Shown here: piece by piece, positions 50,901-63,414 of the stretch
How the letters are laid out: each line of letters begins with the position of its first letter
Position numbering within the stretch: position 1 is the stretch's first letter
Assembly (NCBI RefSeq): GCF_964204865.1
Contig: NC_135256.1
Location: 17,761,703-17,825,702 of the forward strand
Reading direction: 5' to 3'
DNA length: 64,000 nucleotides
Source of the DNA: Styela clava
Taxonomy: Eukaryota; Chordata; Ascidiacea; Stolidobranchia; Styelidae
Notes under the pieces: model-generated
What the model was told of the DNA's origin: nothing
Databases searched by the model: none
Seen by the model: only the letters and a program-made list of their open reading frames with translations
Made by a program: the position numbers and the translations under genes

Positions 50901-53900
50901 ATTTGCACTTAGCATCAACTTTTCTGCGTTTTGTTGCCTTTTGTTTAATTATAATTAAATTATAGGCTGAATAAACGAGTAATTGTGAATTATATACTTG
51001 TTAGGTTATAATATAAATCAGTCTATACACGTGCCTCACAATAAATTTTGTTACGTAAAGACTATAATCGTCAAAACAGCTGTGTATTACTATAATTCAG
51101 CGAAGCGTCGCGGGCCAGATTATATTGCTCCGCGGGCCAGATCCGGCTCGCGGGCTGTAGGTTGCCGACCCCTGATGTAACCCCTGGTTGAATATGTCTT
51201 GCATACATGCATATGACAACAATGAAAATCGATTGATTAGCTTTTCCGCAACCCAAACTGAGTGGTAATCAGACTAGAGATGTTATATGTTTAGACCAGC
51301 TTATTGTTTTACCTTTTCTTGACAATAATATATTAATATTCAGAGGAAGCAATTTTTTATATTTTGCCAAATGTGATTTTTTCGGAGTAAAATAATGGAT
51401 ATATTTATTTTTTCAGTCTGTAACTGTAACCCATTTTTTTTAAAGTATTCATCACAGGAAAGTCGAATCCTAATTGAATTTTTATATTTCAAATTAATAT
51501 ATTTACTGTTGCAGATTAAACGAATTTGACAATCTTGTAAAAATTCGTGAAATCAATGCTACAAAACAATTTCATCATGAACGGAAATTTTCATGGCGAA
51601 AAGCATATCATCAGCTTGCAATGCATTGGCTTGACATTTTATCGGTTCACATGCGGAAACAAGTCTCTCAAGCAGTTTCAAAGGACAAATTTGATTCACC
51701 ATTATTCAACGACGATTTTACTTCAACTTTCGATGGAAATATGTTTTCTGGCACCCAAGATGATAAACTAAACGCCAGTGGTGTTTTGCCATCAAAGAGA
51801 ATGAGAATGGGATCCCTTCTTCGCAAAGACGCTGATATACGAAATGAAATTCTTGTTTCTGCTGGTCCCAGTAATCTTGAGGTTGTCGTAGAGCATGATC
51901 CAGTTTCAGAAGATAGTAATGATGAAAATATTCCTGAAAATTCGAATTCGTCATCTGTTACGGAAACAAATTGTACTGAAAATGATGTCAACCGTGAAAA
52001 AGAAGATGCCCAATTCCCGCCTCAATCTCTCACCCATCCAATTGGCCGTAAAAAAGACAGATCGTCTTCAGAACCTGTTCTTCTATCCTATAAACCGATT
52101 TTGGATAGTACAAGTCAAGAAGATTCAAGTCGCACAACTTCTTTTCGCAGCTGTATTAGTGAGGAATCACCAACCATGTATAGATCGGTAACTGACTCCA
52201 CTGCAAAAGTAATGTCAACGTCAGCATCTCATACAGATTTCAGCATAAATGAAACTGGTAGTTCTACTGCTGTCAGTGACGAAGAATCCCCAACACTTCC
52301 TATACTTACGCCGACAAAATTTCTGCCACAAAAGGAAGCAATTTCAGATGATGTTGTTTCAAACGCTTCAGAAAATTTCGACGATGAGGAACCAAACTCA
52401 GAGATGAATGATACGCTATGTAATGTGTCATCTTCGCTAATCGACTTCATTTCTGTTATATCGAGGTTGGTCAATATCAGTATTGTATCCGATTTGAGAT
52501 ACTTTATATTTTTACTTCAAACACGTCTCTTTGCAAACATCTACTGATTTAGAGTGAGAGAGAGCTACTGTGTTATAAAATTCTACACAATATTTTGTTG
52601 AGGGGGTCTTTAAAAATTTATGACTTAATATTATTTGTTACATATCAGAGAGAGGACATCTATTGTGACATCATATTGGATATCTGTAAAATGTACTATG
52701 TGGATATGAATAATTTTTTTAAAATCTTTGTGAACTAAAAAATTGCAGTTACAAAAAGTATATTTGCTGATAATTTCAATTTAAAAACATCTTGAAAGCC
52801 TCCAATCTAATAATAATAAAATGTTGTGTCATAAAATTCAACGCCATAATACCGGTTTCTGGCCATGGACCAATCCAAAATTTTTGTGTACCAGTCATTG
52901 CCAAGTACTTTAAGGTTTGATTCAATACTTCTTCTGAATATTATTTTGAATCGCTGTGTCATTTTTAGGTTTACCAACTTTGTGAAGACAATTATGGATA
53001 CTGTGTATAGTTTACCACCAGTTGCTGATTGCCAAAATCGTAGCGCATTGCCGTCATCCATAGAGGATCATGCTAACTGTAGAGATGCCAGAGAAATGAA
53101 GGAAAGATTTGTACAGAAAGCGTTCCAAGTAAAATATTGCGTTATTTTGCTTTTTTTTAGGTAAAAGTGATGGTTATGGTGAATTTCTCTTCTTAGACTT
53201 GGGTGAATACCTAAGCAGAATTGACCAAAACAAAATAATAGACTGTTGACTAGGGCATGTGGTTTGGTTCATCCTGTTACTAATCTAGGTTATTTTGAAA
53301 TCCTTATTTCTGAGATATTTAAACAAAAACCATCATACCTATTCATGCCTATAATAATTATATCATGAAAAAAATTTTTGCAATGTCTGCAATTTTGTAC
53401 ATATTCCTAAAAAAAACATGCCCAATGATAAAATGTTTACAAATCATTGTATTGTCATTAGAACGAATAAAGTAAAATAAATTGGTCATTTGTTTTTTAC
53501 AATTCCAATTAAAATAACACTTGTTTTAATCTATTCATTGTCAAATGTTTAGAAATGTGATTTGGATAATATTTTTATTATAAATTAATTTTGTGATCGT
53601 TAACACTTTAAATCAAATTTAACTAAATACTGCTTTCAATTTTGTTGCTGTTTTTTTACTGTATCATCATTTTAGGCATTGGGCGTAGTGATTCAGCAAT
53701 ATGCAAACAACCTCCTTAACATTGACTTAGAATCCATATCACGACAAACAGCAGAAAAAGTCATCGGGGAAAAATTTTATCGCCATATTATTGATGGGTA
53801 TGTATTGCAGTATGAAATATGAATACTATTTTATATGGTATTCTGTATATTTTCTCAATCAATTTACTCAATTTAGTGCAATTTATTAATTTTGTTTATT

Positions 53901-56900
53901 ATCCTGCAATTTTTGTTTTTATTTTTATCCCTTTTTCAGAAAATTCAACAAAACCATTTCTCAACAACATTCTGTGGTTGAAAGTTATTTGAATATTCAG
54001 GATGAAACAGTTTGGGTGGAAGATGTTAAGAAGGTGATACATATATATATATATATATAAGAACACATTCATCTATGTCCTGGTGTATGCTCGAGATATG
54101 ATACTAATTGTCATTTATTTTGATTGGAGTACCTTTGGCAAAAAGGTCCTATCTTATGTCGTATATATTTACGGGGTTTTAATTCGGGCTTCTTACATAG
54201 AAATGTAACTCTATTCAATTTAACAGCCATCTTCATATGTGCACTTTGCATATTTTGATATTGTAATTTATGTTGGATTTATCTCATGGATGAAAATACT
54301 TGTAGTTGTAAGACAATCTCCGGTTGTGGCTATGAAAAGAACAAATCTTGAAAATAATGACAACATAAATCTCTGTAAATATGAGAGTAATATCTAGGAT
54401 TTTGAAAACGCTATGCTGATGTGGAAAGATAATGGTATTACCAACTTCAGTATACCATTGATTTCGAGTATCTGCTTATATATAGCCTTTGTAGCAGCAA
54501 ATGTGGAAAAATTTGGAATAGTCATCGACATTGTATTGTGGCATGGTAATAAATTACAGATATGAAAGTCCAACATTTTTTCTGTGTATATATGGTTCCT
54601 TGTTCAAAACTAAACAATGTCATCTTTGTTTTTTGATTAATATTTTTTCAAGTGGAACACTTCTATTATCCTATCTCTGCAGAATATGATACGGTTGAAT
54701 GACCTTCTTGTGCTTGAACATGGAATGACAGAATTTTGGAATTCTCTCAAAATTTTATTTTCTCCGGAACTCCATGATAATGTTGAAGCACCCAGCTTTC
54801 CACTAACAGAAGAATCTCATTCTTCAATTCCTGTTATTGTACCTGGTGATTTTCATTCAATCACATCAGAAACGAATGATAATGCTCAGGTAATCAAATT
54901 TTACACAGCATGTACGGAGTTTATGATATATTCAGTTATTTTTTGCCATTGGACAATACATTTCCTTCAATTTGCGAGTATGTAAACTACATACCTGCGG
55001 TTATCACCAGAAGATGGGTCCAACAAACATTCAAACCTGTTAACCCATGCTGGATAATCAAAGATGCAATGACAAGCCCGGCCCTAACACTTAAGACAAT
55101 GCTCCGCCCGCCAAGCCACAATATGGTTGTAAAACAATTATAACCTTTTTATTTCGGAAAATGAGCATTTTACAAATAACCATTCCATCATCTTTCATAA
55201 ATCACAGGAAGTCTCCAGCTCTGATGCTACACTGATAACTTCAAGTGGTGCTAGTACTATTGTTCGACATGATGAAGATATACAGAATAATAACGATAAT
55301 AATAGTGATCTTGACTTGGATGATCAAGACAACAGTGACAAGAAAAAAGAAAATGTCAACTTATTATCAGGAGCATGGACAATCATTGATGCACCAGAAC
55401 AGGATTTCACACCACCCTGTTTTGTAGATATTTTAAAGGTTCGTATGTTTCATGATCTTCACTCTTATGGCAGTAGCCCCTGAGTAAGGAGCTACTGTAT
55501 ATTAGGTGGACCATCTGGCCCGGCCTTGCCTACTCAATTCATTGTTGTGAATTCTCATTTACTATTGTTTGATTGCATGCAGTTATTTTTTGATAGTTCC
55601 ATAAAAATATCTCGTTTAGTTTGGAGGAAAATTTTGTAAAAAATTGAAGGGACATTTGAATAAATCAGCTTACGTATTATAATAATTGCTTGTGTTTTTC
55701 CATCATGTTTGTAGTTTGAAATGTTTTTTAATGAAAATAACACAATGAAAAGTTCTGCATGCAGATAATTTTCATCGGGAAATTACCCGAACAAGCACAA
55801 GGCCTTATTTTATCTAAACTTAGCAAGACAAACACAAATAAGGTTATGTCAACTTCTTCAATATCTTGTTATATTTGAACAAAGCAAAAATATCACATGA
55901 CTCGCTGGTTAATTTTTGATCAAATGAGGGCGTGTCATATGTGTCTCCCATAAAATCAAGGATTTCGTAATTGTGGATGGCTGATTAATGATATCTGCAT
56001 TGTTGACTTTTCTCATTGTGTCATTATAATTAGTCATGTGAACAGTTCCATGTGAACTAGTTGAACTTTTAATCGAACAGTGCATCTGCATTTCTTGCAT
56101 GATTAAAATTACCCATCTGCGCAAAATGTTGGTTACTCTATGCTAACAATTTGTTATATTATATGGAATATATGGATGGGGTTTGTTATATTATATGAAA
56201 ATATTTATTTGGTCTGGTAAGTATACTGACAGAAATAAGTGTGGGCTCATATCTAGCCAAATTTGACTTGAAAACTTCTTTTGGAGGGACATGTTCTGAA
56301 AGTTCAGAAGATTTCATTATATTAATTTTCATTGTATATTTCATCCAGGAACGTACAGAATCACATTTGAAGCACACTGTACGAGGTGTTAGTAGGTTGT
56401 TTGCACTTCATGTAAGTCAATGGATTGGATACTTTCTTGATGAAGCTCTTGGAACTCCTAATACAAAGAGTGTAACTAACAACCATTCATCCCCATGCCT
56501 CAACAACTTGACAGAGAGACTAATATTAGTGTTGGATCTACTGGCAACATGGACTCATAAAGAAGGTGTTAAGAGTCTTCATGAAAGCGTTTGGTGCCAT
56601 ATTATACAGGTGAAAATTGAAAATTTTAGTAAGCTTAGCAATTGGCATGTATTGCTTATGGTTTCCTCTAATATTTAAGTCTATTTGCCCGTAATGATTA
56701 CCTCATTTCTATATGAATTGGACTGGTAACCATAACCAGTTCATGTAACCATTGGTTACAGCTTCTTTCATCATCAAGTCCAGGCAATGAGTATCTGGTA
56801 AACTATTCCAATGCCCAACATGGTAATCAGACGAGAAGCCATTGTTTGCCAAATGATTAGGCCATCTTATCAACTTTCTGGGATAAATGTGAAAAAATCC

Positions 56901-59900
56901 CAAGCTATCCATGTCTCTAGTCTTTGTTATTAAAACTCGCTATCCAACCTTTGCTCTATGAGACCCTTATTCTTCGATGCTCTGATTGTCTGCCTGTTTG
57001 GCTTGCTGAATCGTCTAAACATCGGGACCTATCTGGATTATATTTGTATCATAGGATATTCTGTTACCACAGTAATGTGCACTTGATCAAAAGTTCGGTT
57101 AATGTTTCGTTTCCATGGCAGAACTGAAAAATACGCCGATTGTTGTAAAATTTCCAATTTTCATAGTTTGTCCCCTTTGTCTCGTCAATTAGTCGGAATT
57201 TACAATTTTGAGAATGGTACCCTCCGCAGAAGACAAAAAACTTTTGAACAAGCTGTTTTTCATTTCCATGATCCACGATCCGGGGAATCTTCAGATAGTG
57301 AAAAATTTGTTTTAACTTTCAGTCACAATATACCACTATGCACTAATACAGCCTGGGCACATACTGGCTTGTTTCAAGTACTCTCTTGTTTATCTTTTCT
57401 TCAAAACTTGATATTTCTGCACCCAGGACATACAAGACAGGATTTGTGAACTAAAGACAGTGGAAGAAAATATGAAAAAAATTTATGCGAAACACATTCG
57501 GAAAGTTTACACGACAGTTATCGATACTTGGTATCATCATTATTCCAAACCAAATGGTGGAGATCTTGACTGGTTATCAAAAGATATTCAACCAAGCTTA
57601 ACCATACTTGATCTGTACTGCATGCCAACACTCTCACTTGTTGGCGTTTACAACGAATGTAGACATGAACAGAATAAATATATGGTATGTTTTACTAATT
57701 ATCTTTTGTTGTTTTTTAGTATTTACTGTTGATCAGAGAAATATCGTCTTTGCTTCTAGTGTTTTCAGAGTTGTTAAAATAATGACATTTGGAGACTTTT
57801 AGTCATGTAAATTTAAGAAGACAAGTTGGTTTTAATTTATTCAACAGAGTATTTATGCGCGTCAGCATGGCCTACCCAATTTACCCACCCGGGTGTGCTG
57901 GTTGGCATGCAATTTCAACCAGTTTAACTCTTTAACCATTATGCCACAGATTTAATTATTTAGTTGATGTGCTTAATTCAATATAGAAAAGTCGCCAGAA
58001 AGGCTACTGCTTTATTTTCTTCTGGGGGCCCAATGTTTTACTCCAGAATTTACAATTACCTTAGTAAGACACCATTCTGTTAACATTTGCTTTTTTTGCA
58101 GTGTTCGTTTGACTTTCGTGTTCGTGTATTTTAATATTGCTCTGGTTTTAATACATTATGGATTCAATTAAGGTATTAGAAATCAAATTGAATTTAAATG
58201 ACTTCCAGCCACGTGTAACTAGAAATTCGTTATCCAGAAATTTTCATTCAAGCTACACAAAGTTGTTGCTGATAAATAATTGCCCTGTATCTAAATTTCA
58301 TCAAAAAAGTTTCTGCCCTATTTCTATCAAGGAGATGTTTACTAGTGACCACACTCTTTGAATTTATTGTCTTTTGTGAAAAAGTTAAATAATATAATAG
58401 TTACCTAATCCAATCTTATTACCTCTTTTTAATAGAATGATCTGAGTTATCTGAACATTCGTCATCAAGTTGTGTTGTGCATGAGAGTAATGCAGGACAA
58501 AAAATCTTTCAGCGGTGAATTGTTGCATCACACGTTACTTACGACTGTAATTGAAAGCTTCTCAACTGTGGACGAAGGTAGGGTAATAAGTTATTATAGG
58601 ATATTAGATAAAAAACTCAAACATAAAACGGTTTTCATCCAGTTTTGTCAAATGTTACTATTTCAGGTTTAATATGTGAACAGTTCATCATATCAATACA
58701 TTGTAAAATCTAGTTACATAGACTTGATTGCAGAAATGATCTAACCATGGGTTATTTTTTCAAATTTTTTTATACAATTTGAGCCTGTGATATCAACATA
58801 TTCAAGTCTACAATTATAGAATATTGCTTCAAATACATTAATTTTTTTTGTTAAATCGCTTTAATGAAAACTTGTCGTGGCATATCTTATTTTCTCCTGC
58901 ATGGGCTCAAATCTTGTGAGAGATAATTTTGTGCAGAATTCTTGCCCGAAATTCTTGTGACCCATCATGCGGAGTTTTCCCCCATTCTCTCTACGTTGAA
59001 TGCAATCATTGTTGCGTTAGATCGCATATATCCTTTCTTGAAAACTGAATTTTGAGTGTCAATCGTGTAACCTTATATGTATGGTCTTGTCCATTTGAAA
59101 TAAAACGACATATTATACTTTTATATAGTCACACTACAATATTGCCAAATTTTTAATGTCATTTTTAGCTCGTAATGAAGCAAATAAATTGTGTCAAGAA
59201 ATGCTTAATGTTCAACTGATTGAATTTGTCTTCAAAAAACAACGAAGACCTCACCTTCCTGATCTTATTCCTGTTCAATCAATATCTGGTAAGTATTTTA
59301 TGTTAGAAGCTTCTTTCAGAGTCCTCCTCCTACTACTGGGTACTCCTCATACTCTACTGGGTTTGACATAACTAGAATACTACTGGTTTAATATAGCATA
59401 CCTTACACACTGGGTGAGGTGGTCAGGCAGGTTTCTTTATAGTTCTTCCTCTTCACGAAACTCAAGAAATCTAACCGGTAACACCAATATAGTATAGGTG
59501 GATTTTTATTTAAATATGCAGGCAGGATATACTGCTCATTGCTTCATTTATGTGCGCTCTACTGACAAGGTTGTTATTGTTACCCAGAGCAATGGTTTTG
59601 AAAAGGGTCCGGTTTGTAGTTGAACTGGCTATGCTGGCATTCCAATTTAATAAATATGTTAGTGTCGAGACGTGATTAAACTACTTACCGTGTTTCCCAG
59701 CGAAAAAGTGTACCCGTAAATAAGACGAGGTCCATTTTTAAGCCTGAAAAAATGGGTTTTTGCATATAACCTGCCAGTAAGTCGGGTTATAACTACGGGA
59801 ATATAAAACTGTCTTTATATTTTAATCTAATTGTGGTAATCTCGCGATTGCGTCTACCATAAAAGAACATTACCTAATACATAATAAGGCGACACCAAAT

Positions 59901-60905
59901 AAATGAAAAATATCATACTCGCCTAATAAGACGACCCCCCCCCCAAAATCAGGCCAAAAATTTGGGTCTAGAAAAGCGACTTATTCGCCGGGAAATACGG
60001 TATATATTCAAATAGCTTCTTAAAACTTATCCTTTGTCAGAGTGGAGCTGACCTACCCACTTATTCATGGTTCTTTTATTTCTTTTCTATTTTTAAAAAA
60101 TTGTGCATTTTTATAATATTTTAACTTTTTTTTTTATCAATTTCCACTTCCACCAGTAACAGTAGATGATTCATTGGTGAAGAATCGAGCAGAATCCGAT
60201 AGCACTGGAAGTTCAAGTGTTGATAGTGAAAATTCACTCGAATCTGAAGAAAGTTCGTTTTCGACGGATTCAGAAATGAGGACTGAATTTCACCCTGATT
60301 CAGATCATTTCTACAAGTTTTCAGAGAAAAGATTGCCTCTGAGCATTTTAGATGATGTTGTAAGTGGATATATTTTATGGAATAGGATTTTCATATTTAT
60401 CTTGAGATAGGGGAATACCAAAAAGACAGCCTAATCAGACATTAAACCACATTACAAACCATGTCTTGTCCAATTAGGAGTATGTTACTCACCGTGGCCG
60501 GTTAAATAAACAAACCTACAACAACGAGGGATTGAGTAATCCTCTTACCTATAATTGTGGCCCTTGACATCAAGTAATCAAACATCCTTTACAATTTATC
60601 AGCATGTCTCAATAAAAAGATATATCATTAGATATTAGTGACTGCTTATACGGGGTCTTGTTTTGAGTAAACGGCTTGAATAAGTGTCGTATGAAAAATC
60701 GCAAGTTCCATCCACCTTTTTATATCATGAATTCTTGTTCGAACAGAAACGAGCAACAGATTGTCCCACTGCAGAAGAAGCATCGTTTTTGGAGGAACTT
60801 CTTCTGAAACGAAGTTCAGCAGACAGGGATGCAAAATTATTTCTTATTGAAAAAGGTCTTCTAAAACGAGGAGTGTTCGGGACTTGCTTTTTGTGCTTCC
60901 GATAA
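38947..60905 (+). CDS. UNC13-like: UNC13/Munc13-family MUN-domain protein without C1/C2 domains, 1,603 aa
   Basis: Twenty-five exons: 38947-39083, 39646-39693, 40194-40498, 41536-41688, 41964-42018, 42371-42563, 45244-45390, 46441-46516, 47030-47235, 48073-48151, 48856-49030, 49742-49886, 50441-50625, 51515-52465, 52969-53128, 53676-53797, 53940-54033, 54683-54889, 55208-55438, 56349-56609, 57427-57684, 58436-58577, 59169-59288, 60157-60359, 60747-60905. They sum to 4,812 bases with every junction in frame. GEFAERHRVG (about residue 390) aligns with the start of the Munc13 MUN domain, MHWLDILSVHMRKQV (about 671) with MHD1, and exons 20-21 (about 1224-1396) with MHD2. MUN proteins prime vesicles by acting on SNAREs. 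No C1 or C2 domain is visible. An acidic Ser-rich insert (about 695-935) splits MHD1. The C-terminus is GTCFLCFR. Family assignment rests on remembered alignment patterns; BAIAP3/UNC13D-like relatives are the nearest guess. Confidence 0.72.
39872..40110. mobile_element. Long-palindrome MITE in intron 2 of the UNC13-like gene
   Basis: About 72 bases at each end are near-perfect inverted repeats (GGTACTCCTGAAGTATGTG and its complement), leaving a short centre. The RNA would fold into a long hairpin. Related ends occur at 33225-33295, 12118-12332 and 43889-44104. Confidence 0.85.
40554..40750. mobile_element. Possible short MITE in intron 3
   Basis: CAGGGTGTCTATAAAG at the left and CTGTATAGACACCG at the right are imperfect inverted repeats about 190 bases apart. 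No target duplication is clear. Confidence 0.4.
40958..41353. mobile_element. hAT-like MITE in intron 3, 396 bp
   Basis: The ends, CAGGGGTTCCCAAAC and TTGGGAACCCCTG, are inverted, with a perfect 8-bp duplication, CATTAGAT, at 40950-40957 and 41354-41361. A short AT dinucleotide run lies inside near 41265-41281. Confidence 0.92.
43889..44104. mobile_element. MITE-like repeat in intron 6, relative of 12118-12332
   Basis: The ends (AAGTGTGTGTACCA and TGGTACACACACCACGGAAGTACC) and interior match the element at 12118-12332 throughout. Confidence 0.65.
46505..46516 (+). promoter_or_regulatory. Tandem alternative 5' splice sites of exon 8
   Basis: Two GT donors, after 46504 and after 46516, lie 12 bases apart. 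Both leave phase 1 and both join exon 9 in frame, so four residues (GNYS) would be optional, giving proteins of 1,599 or 1,603 aa. Confidence 0.55.
46615..46760 (+). repeat. SINE-like repeat in intron 8
   Basis: ATGGCCTGGTGGTTATGG resembles a pol III box A. Box B is weak (TTGAAATCTCG). It ends with a CCCAGGGTATAATAAATTGGGTAGCC tail shared in part with 57870-57960 and 5775-5840. Confidence 0.45.
49208..49541 (+). repeat. Short tandem and diverged duplications in intron 11
   Basis: A 23-base unit (GATCAATAACACAATGCTATG plus GC) is repeated exactly at 49208-49230 and 49231-49253. Further on, about 80 bases from 49338 are repeated with changes from 49462 (shared TGTCTTTAATCA and GAATAACAATTG). 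Confidence 0.7.
50708..51174. mobile_element. hAT-like MITE in intron 13, 467 bp
   Basis: The ends, CAGAGGTCGGCAACC and GGTTGCCGACCCCTG, are inverted, and a perfect 8-bp duplication, ATGTAACC, flanks it at 50700-50707 and 51175-51182. The interior has repeated GCGGGCCAGAT. Confidence 0.95.
54042..54059. repeat. AT dinucleotide microsatellite
   Basis: A run of about nine TA units directly after exon 17 of the UNC13-like gene. Confidence 0.8.
57870..57960 (-). repeat. SINE-like repeat in intron 21
   Basis: Read on the minus strand it starts TGTGGCATAATGGTTAAAG, a box-A-like sequence, and ends with GGGTAAATTGGGTAGGCC, like the tail of the repeat at 46615-46760. Confidence 0.45.
59687..60002. 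mobile_element. MITE in intron 23 of the UNC13-like gene
   Basis: The ends, ACCGTGTTTCCCAGCGAA and TTCGCCGGGAAATACGGT, are inverted repeats. AATAAG(A)CGA phrases recur inside both halves. The superfamily is not clear from the sequence. Confidence 0.65.
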
Positions 60906-62480
60906 ATTTTCAAAGTTGTTATCAGTGATATGTCCTGGATTGTGATGTTTGAGTTGTTGAATTTTTCATTTTTTGCCTTAAATTCATGTTCGATCAGCAA
61001 CACTGCAATCAAATGTCGAATTATTTTTTTGTTAAATGACAAAAAGAATATTTTTTCGTGCTTGAAAACTTACTGCGACAAAATTTGACATACTCAGAAC
61101 TTTTGGCATTTTTAATTTGAGTAAAATGGTTTAGAGACATCGATATACATTATATCTGATTTGTATGGAGAAAAACAGATTATTTGGTGTGATTTTTCCC
61201 GTCCTTGTTTGCACTCAAAAGAAACTTTAAATTTTGACAATCACTTGTAATATTTACTGTAATTTCGAGGTAATTATTATGAAATGTATGTCTACGAATT
61301 TTTCTCAAAAATTTTGCCAAAATGTAATTAATAATAGAATCAATTGATTCATTGACATGAGGTGCTTTTTTCTTATGTATGCTATTTCAATTTAAACTGT
61401 TTTTGATTTTTTTTCTATGAACTGTTGTACTTATTAAATGCAAGTTGCATTGTAAATACTGACTGCCAAATATTCATTATATCATTGTTATTATATGCCT
61501 ATATGCAATTTTCTTGTTTTTAATGCACTGTAAATATCTTTGAAAACATTTTTTCTTAATCAATGTAATTGTCATGAACCTATATCCAGTATTTTTGTAT
61601 ATTATATTTTAGTGTTGTTCAAATTTTCTTTTTATACTAAAAATTATGTTTTAGTATCAAATTTTATATTGTATTAAATTTCCTCGGCCTGACAGATGAA
61701 GTCATTATTGTTCATTTTTTACTTCAACCTTTAAAAATAATCCAAATATGCACTTTATGTTCATGAGTTCCATAGAAGTATAGTGTTAGATTTTCGATAA
61801 ATCAATCAAGTTGCTGTGTTTTTCCTATATGTTAATAAATGCTTATGATTTGCAGTAAATTAGAAACTGCTGGTTTTGAGGCACTTTTGGGATTCGTTTT
61901 ATTTTATGCATTGTAAAAAGTTGCTTTTTTTCTTATTTTATTGATAAAATTTGTACAAATGTGTGTATTGTGTTATTTTCAAGCTAGGAGCTAAGTATAG
62001 ACCTCTTGCGCCGAATTTGGACTCGCATTGTCTCATCAACAAAATCTGACACCAGTCTTGTCTTCGACTACATTTGTAATGTGGATGTTTTTGGTATTTC
62101 ATATGTGGAACTGATGATATCCTGTGATTTGTTAAATAATTGAGTGTTTTTCCAGTGTGGACACAAAATCAAACTATTCTTCAAGATGGTCACATATGTT
62201 GTAAAATATCACTGTTTCGAAATTGGTACATGGTTGAAACCAATTTGTGTATTGTAGTTAAGAGCTTTGAAGCAGCATTGTGGAAAACCTCCATTGCGAT
62301 TTCTTGGTACCATGAACAGGAATCATCTCAATCTTCTTCTACCGATGTTGAGTTGGACCAAAAAATAGGGAATTTCAAAGAATTGCCATTAACGAACTGC
62401 CCCTTATTTATTTAATCGATCATTATTTATAGTTGTGAACAGTGGAGCATGGTTCCCCAACGTCTACTCCCATACCTCCT
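60906..62480 (+). other. 3' untranslated region of the UNC13-like gene and spacer
   Basis: T-rich sequence without exons. AATAAA at 61834-61839 is the best poly(A) signal candidate and would give a 3' untranslated region of about 950 bases. The open frame at 62140-62415 is not recognised. Confidence 0.45.
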
Positions 62481-62631
62481 ATTTAGGCTTACCAGTCCCG
62501 CTTTTTAGCGTCTTGTCCCGATAAAGTCAGCCAAAAGTCCCGCTTTGGCGTTCAGCCATCCAGTGTATTACACGAACATTACTTACTGAAGGTGAATGCG
62601 TTATTTTGTTTGTTTCGTTGTTTCCCACTAA

Positions 62632-63065
62632 CATTGTTAGCGAACGTATCACATGTAAAATCAATTCTAATTGGTCCTGTTTGGACATTTACATGAATGT
62701 AACATTGAACAACGTCTTTTTGAAGGTGGTATCTACAAAAAATCATGCTTTGGCCAATAAGTAAATTCGCAATGCTTGAAAACGGCAGACTATTTCATTA
62801 TTCTTTATTCCTTTTGCTGTACATAAAAAAATCTAAATTCAGATCATTTGTATTGTTAGCGTCTATTCCTTTCTATTTTTCGAACTGAACCCGATATTTA
62901 GACAGAGAATATGTGCATGAACTCTCGATGAAAATATGGTCAATGGAGACAGCCGGGATGGCTTTAAATGTAGGCCTATGTAGTAAAATCGGAAACTGTA
63001 AAGTTACAGAATCACAGCTAAGGGGGTGTGTCTTTGGAGGCGTCCCGCTTTGAGGTAAAAAAAAT
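62632..63065 (+). repeat. Dispersed repeat copy B (uninterrupted)
   Basis: Same family as 28303-29690 but without the 976-bp insertion. The flanking sequence from about 62485 contains repeated AGTCCCGCTTT and TCCCG phrases and may belong to the same element; the right end is near GGCGTCCCGCTTTGA. Confidence 0.75.
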
Positions 63066-63414
63066 ATCCTATTTGCTACTGACCATGGCACAACATTTAC
63101 ATGAGATAGATATTTCAGATCTGTTATCCCGATTGGTGATTGGTCACCATGTAAGAAGCCATATGAATAAATTCTAAGTAGGATTGCTATAAAACTAACT
63201 AAGCTTGTTTTCAGATAGAAAATTTAACCTAGATACCCTTGTTTTCAAAAAAGTTTGAATTGTTAATGATTAAGTTTTAATGCAGAGGAATAAAAAATTG
63301 CTTTGAGAACATGATTTATATATGTTATTAATTAGATTAATTAAAAACCCAAAAATTATTTATAAGATAATTGCAACGATAAGTGGAAATCTTAGGTAGC
63401 AATAAAACATTTAA

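Noticed and set aside
51668-52474. Antisense and out-of-frame open frames over the 951-base exon
   Set aside because: Shadow frames of the UNC13-like coding exon; the sense frame joins upstream and downstream exons in phase.
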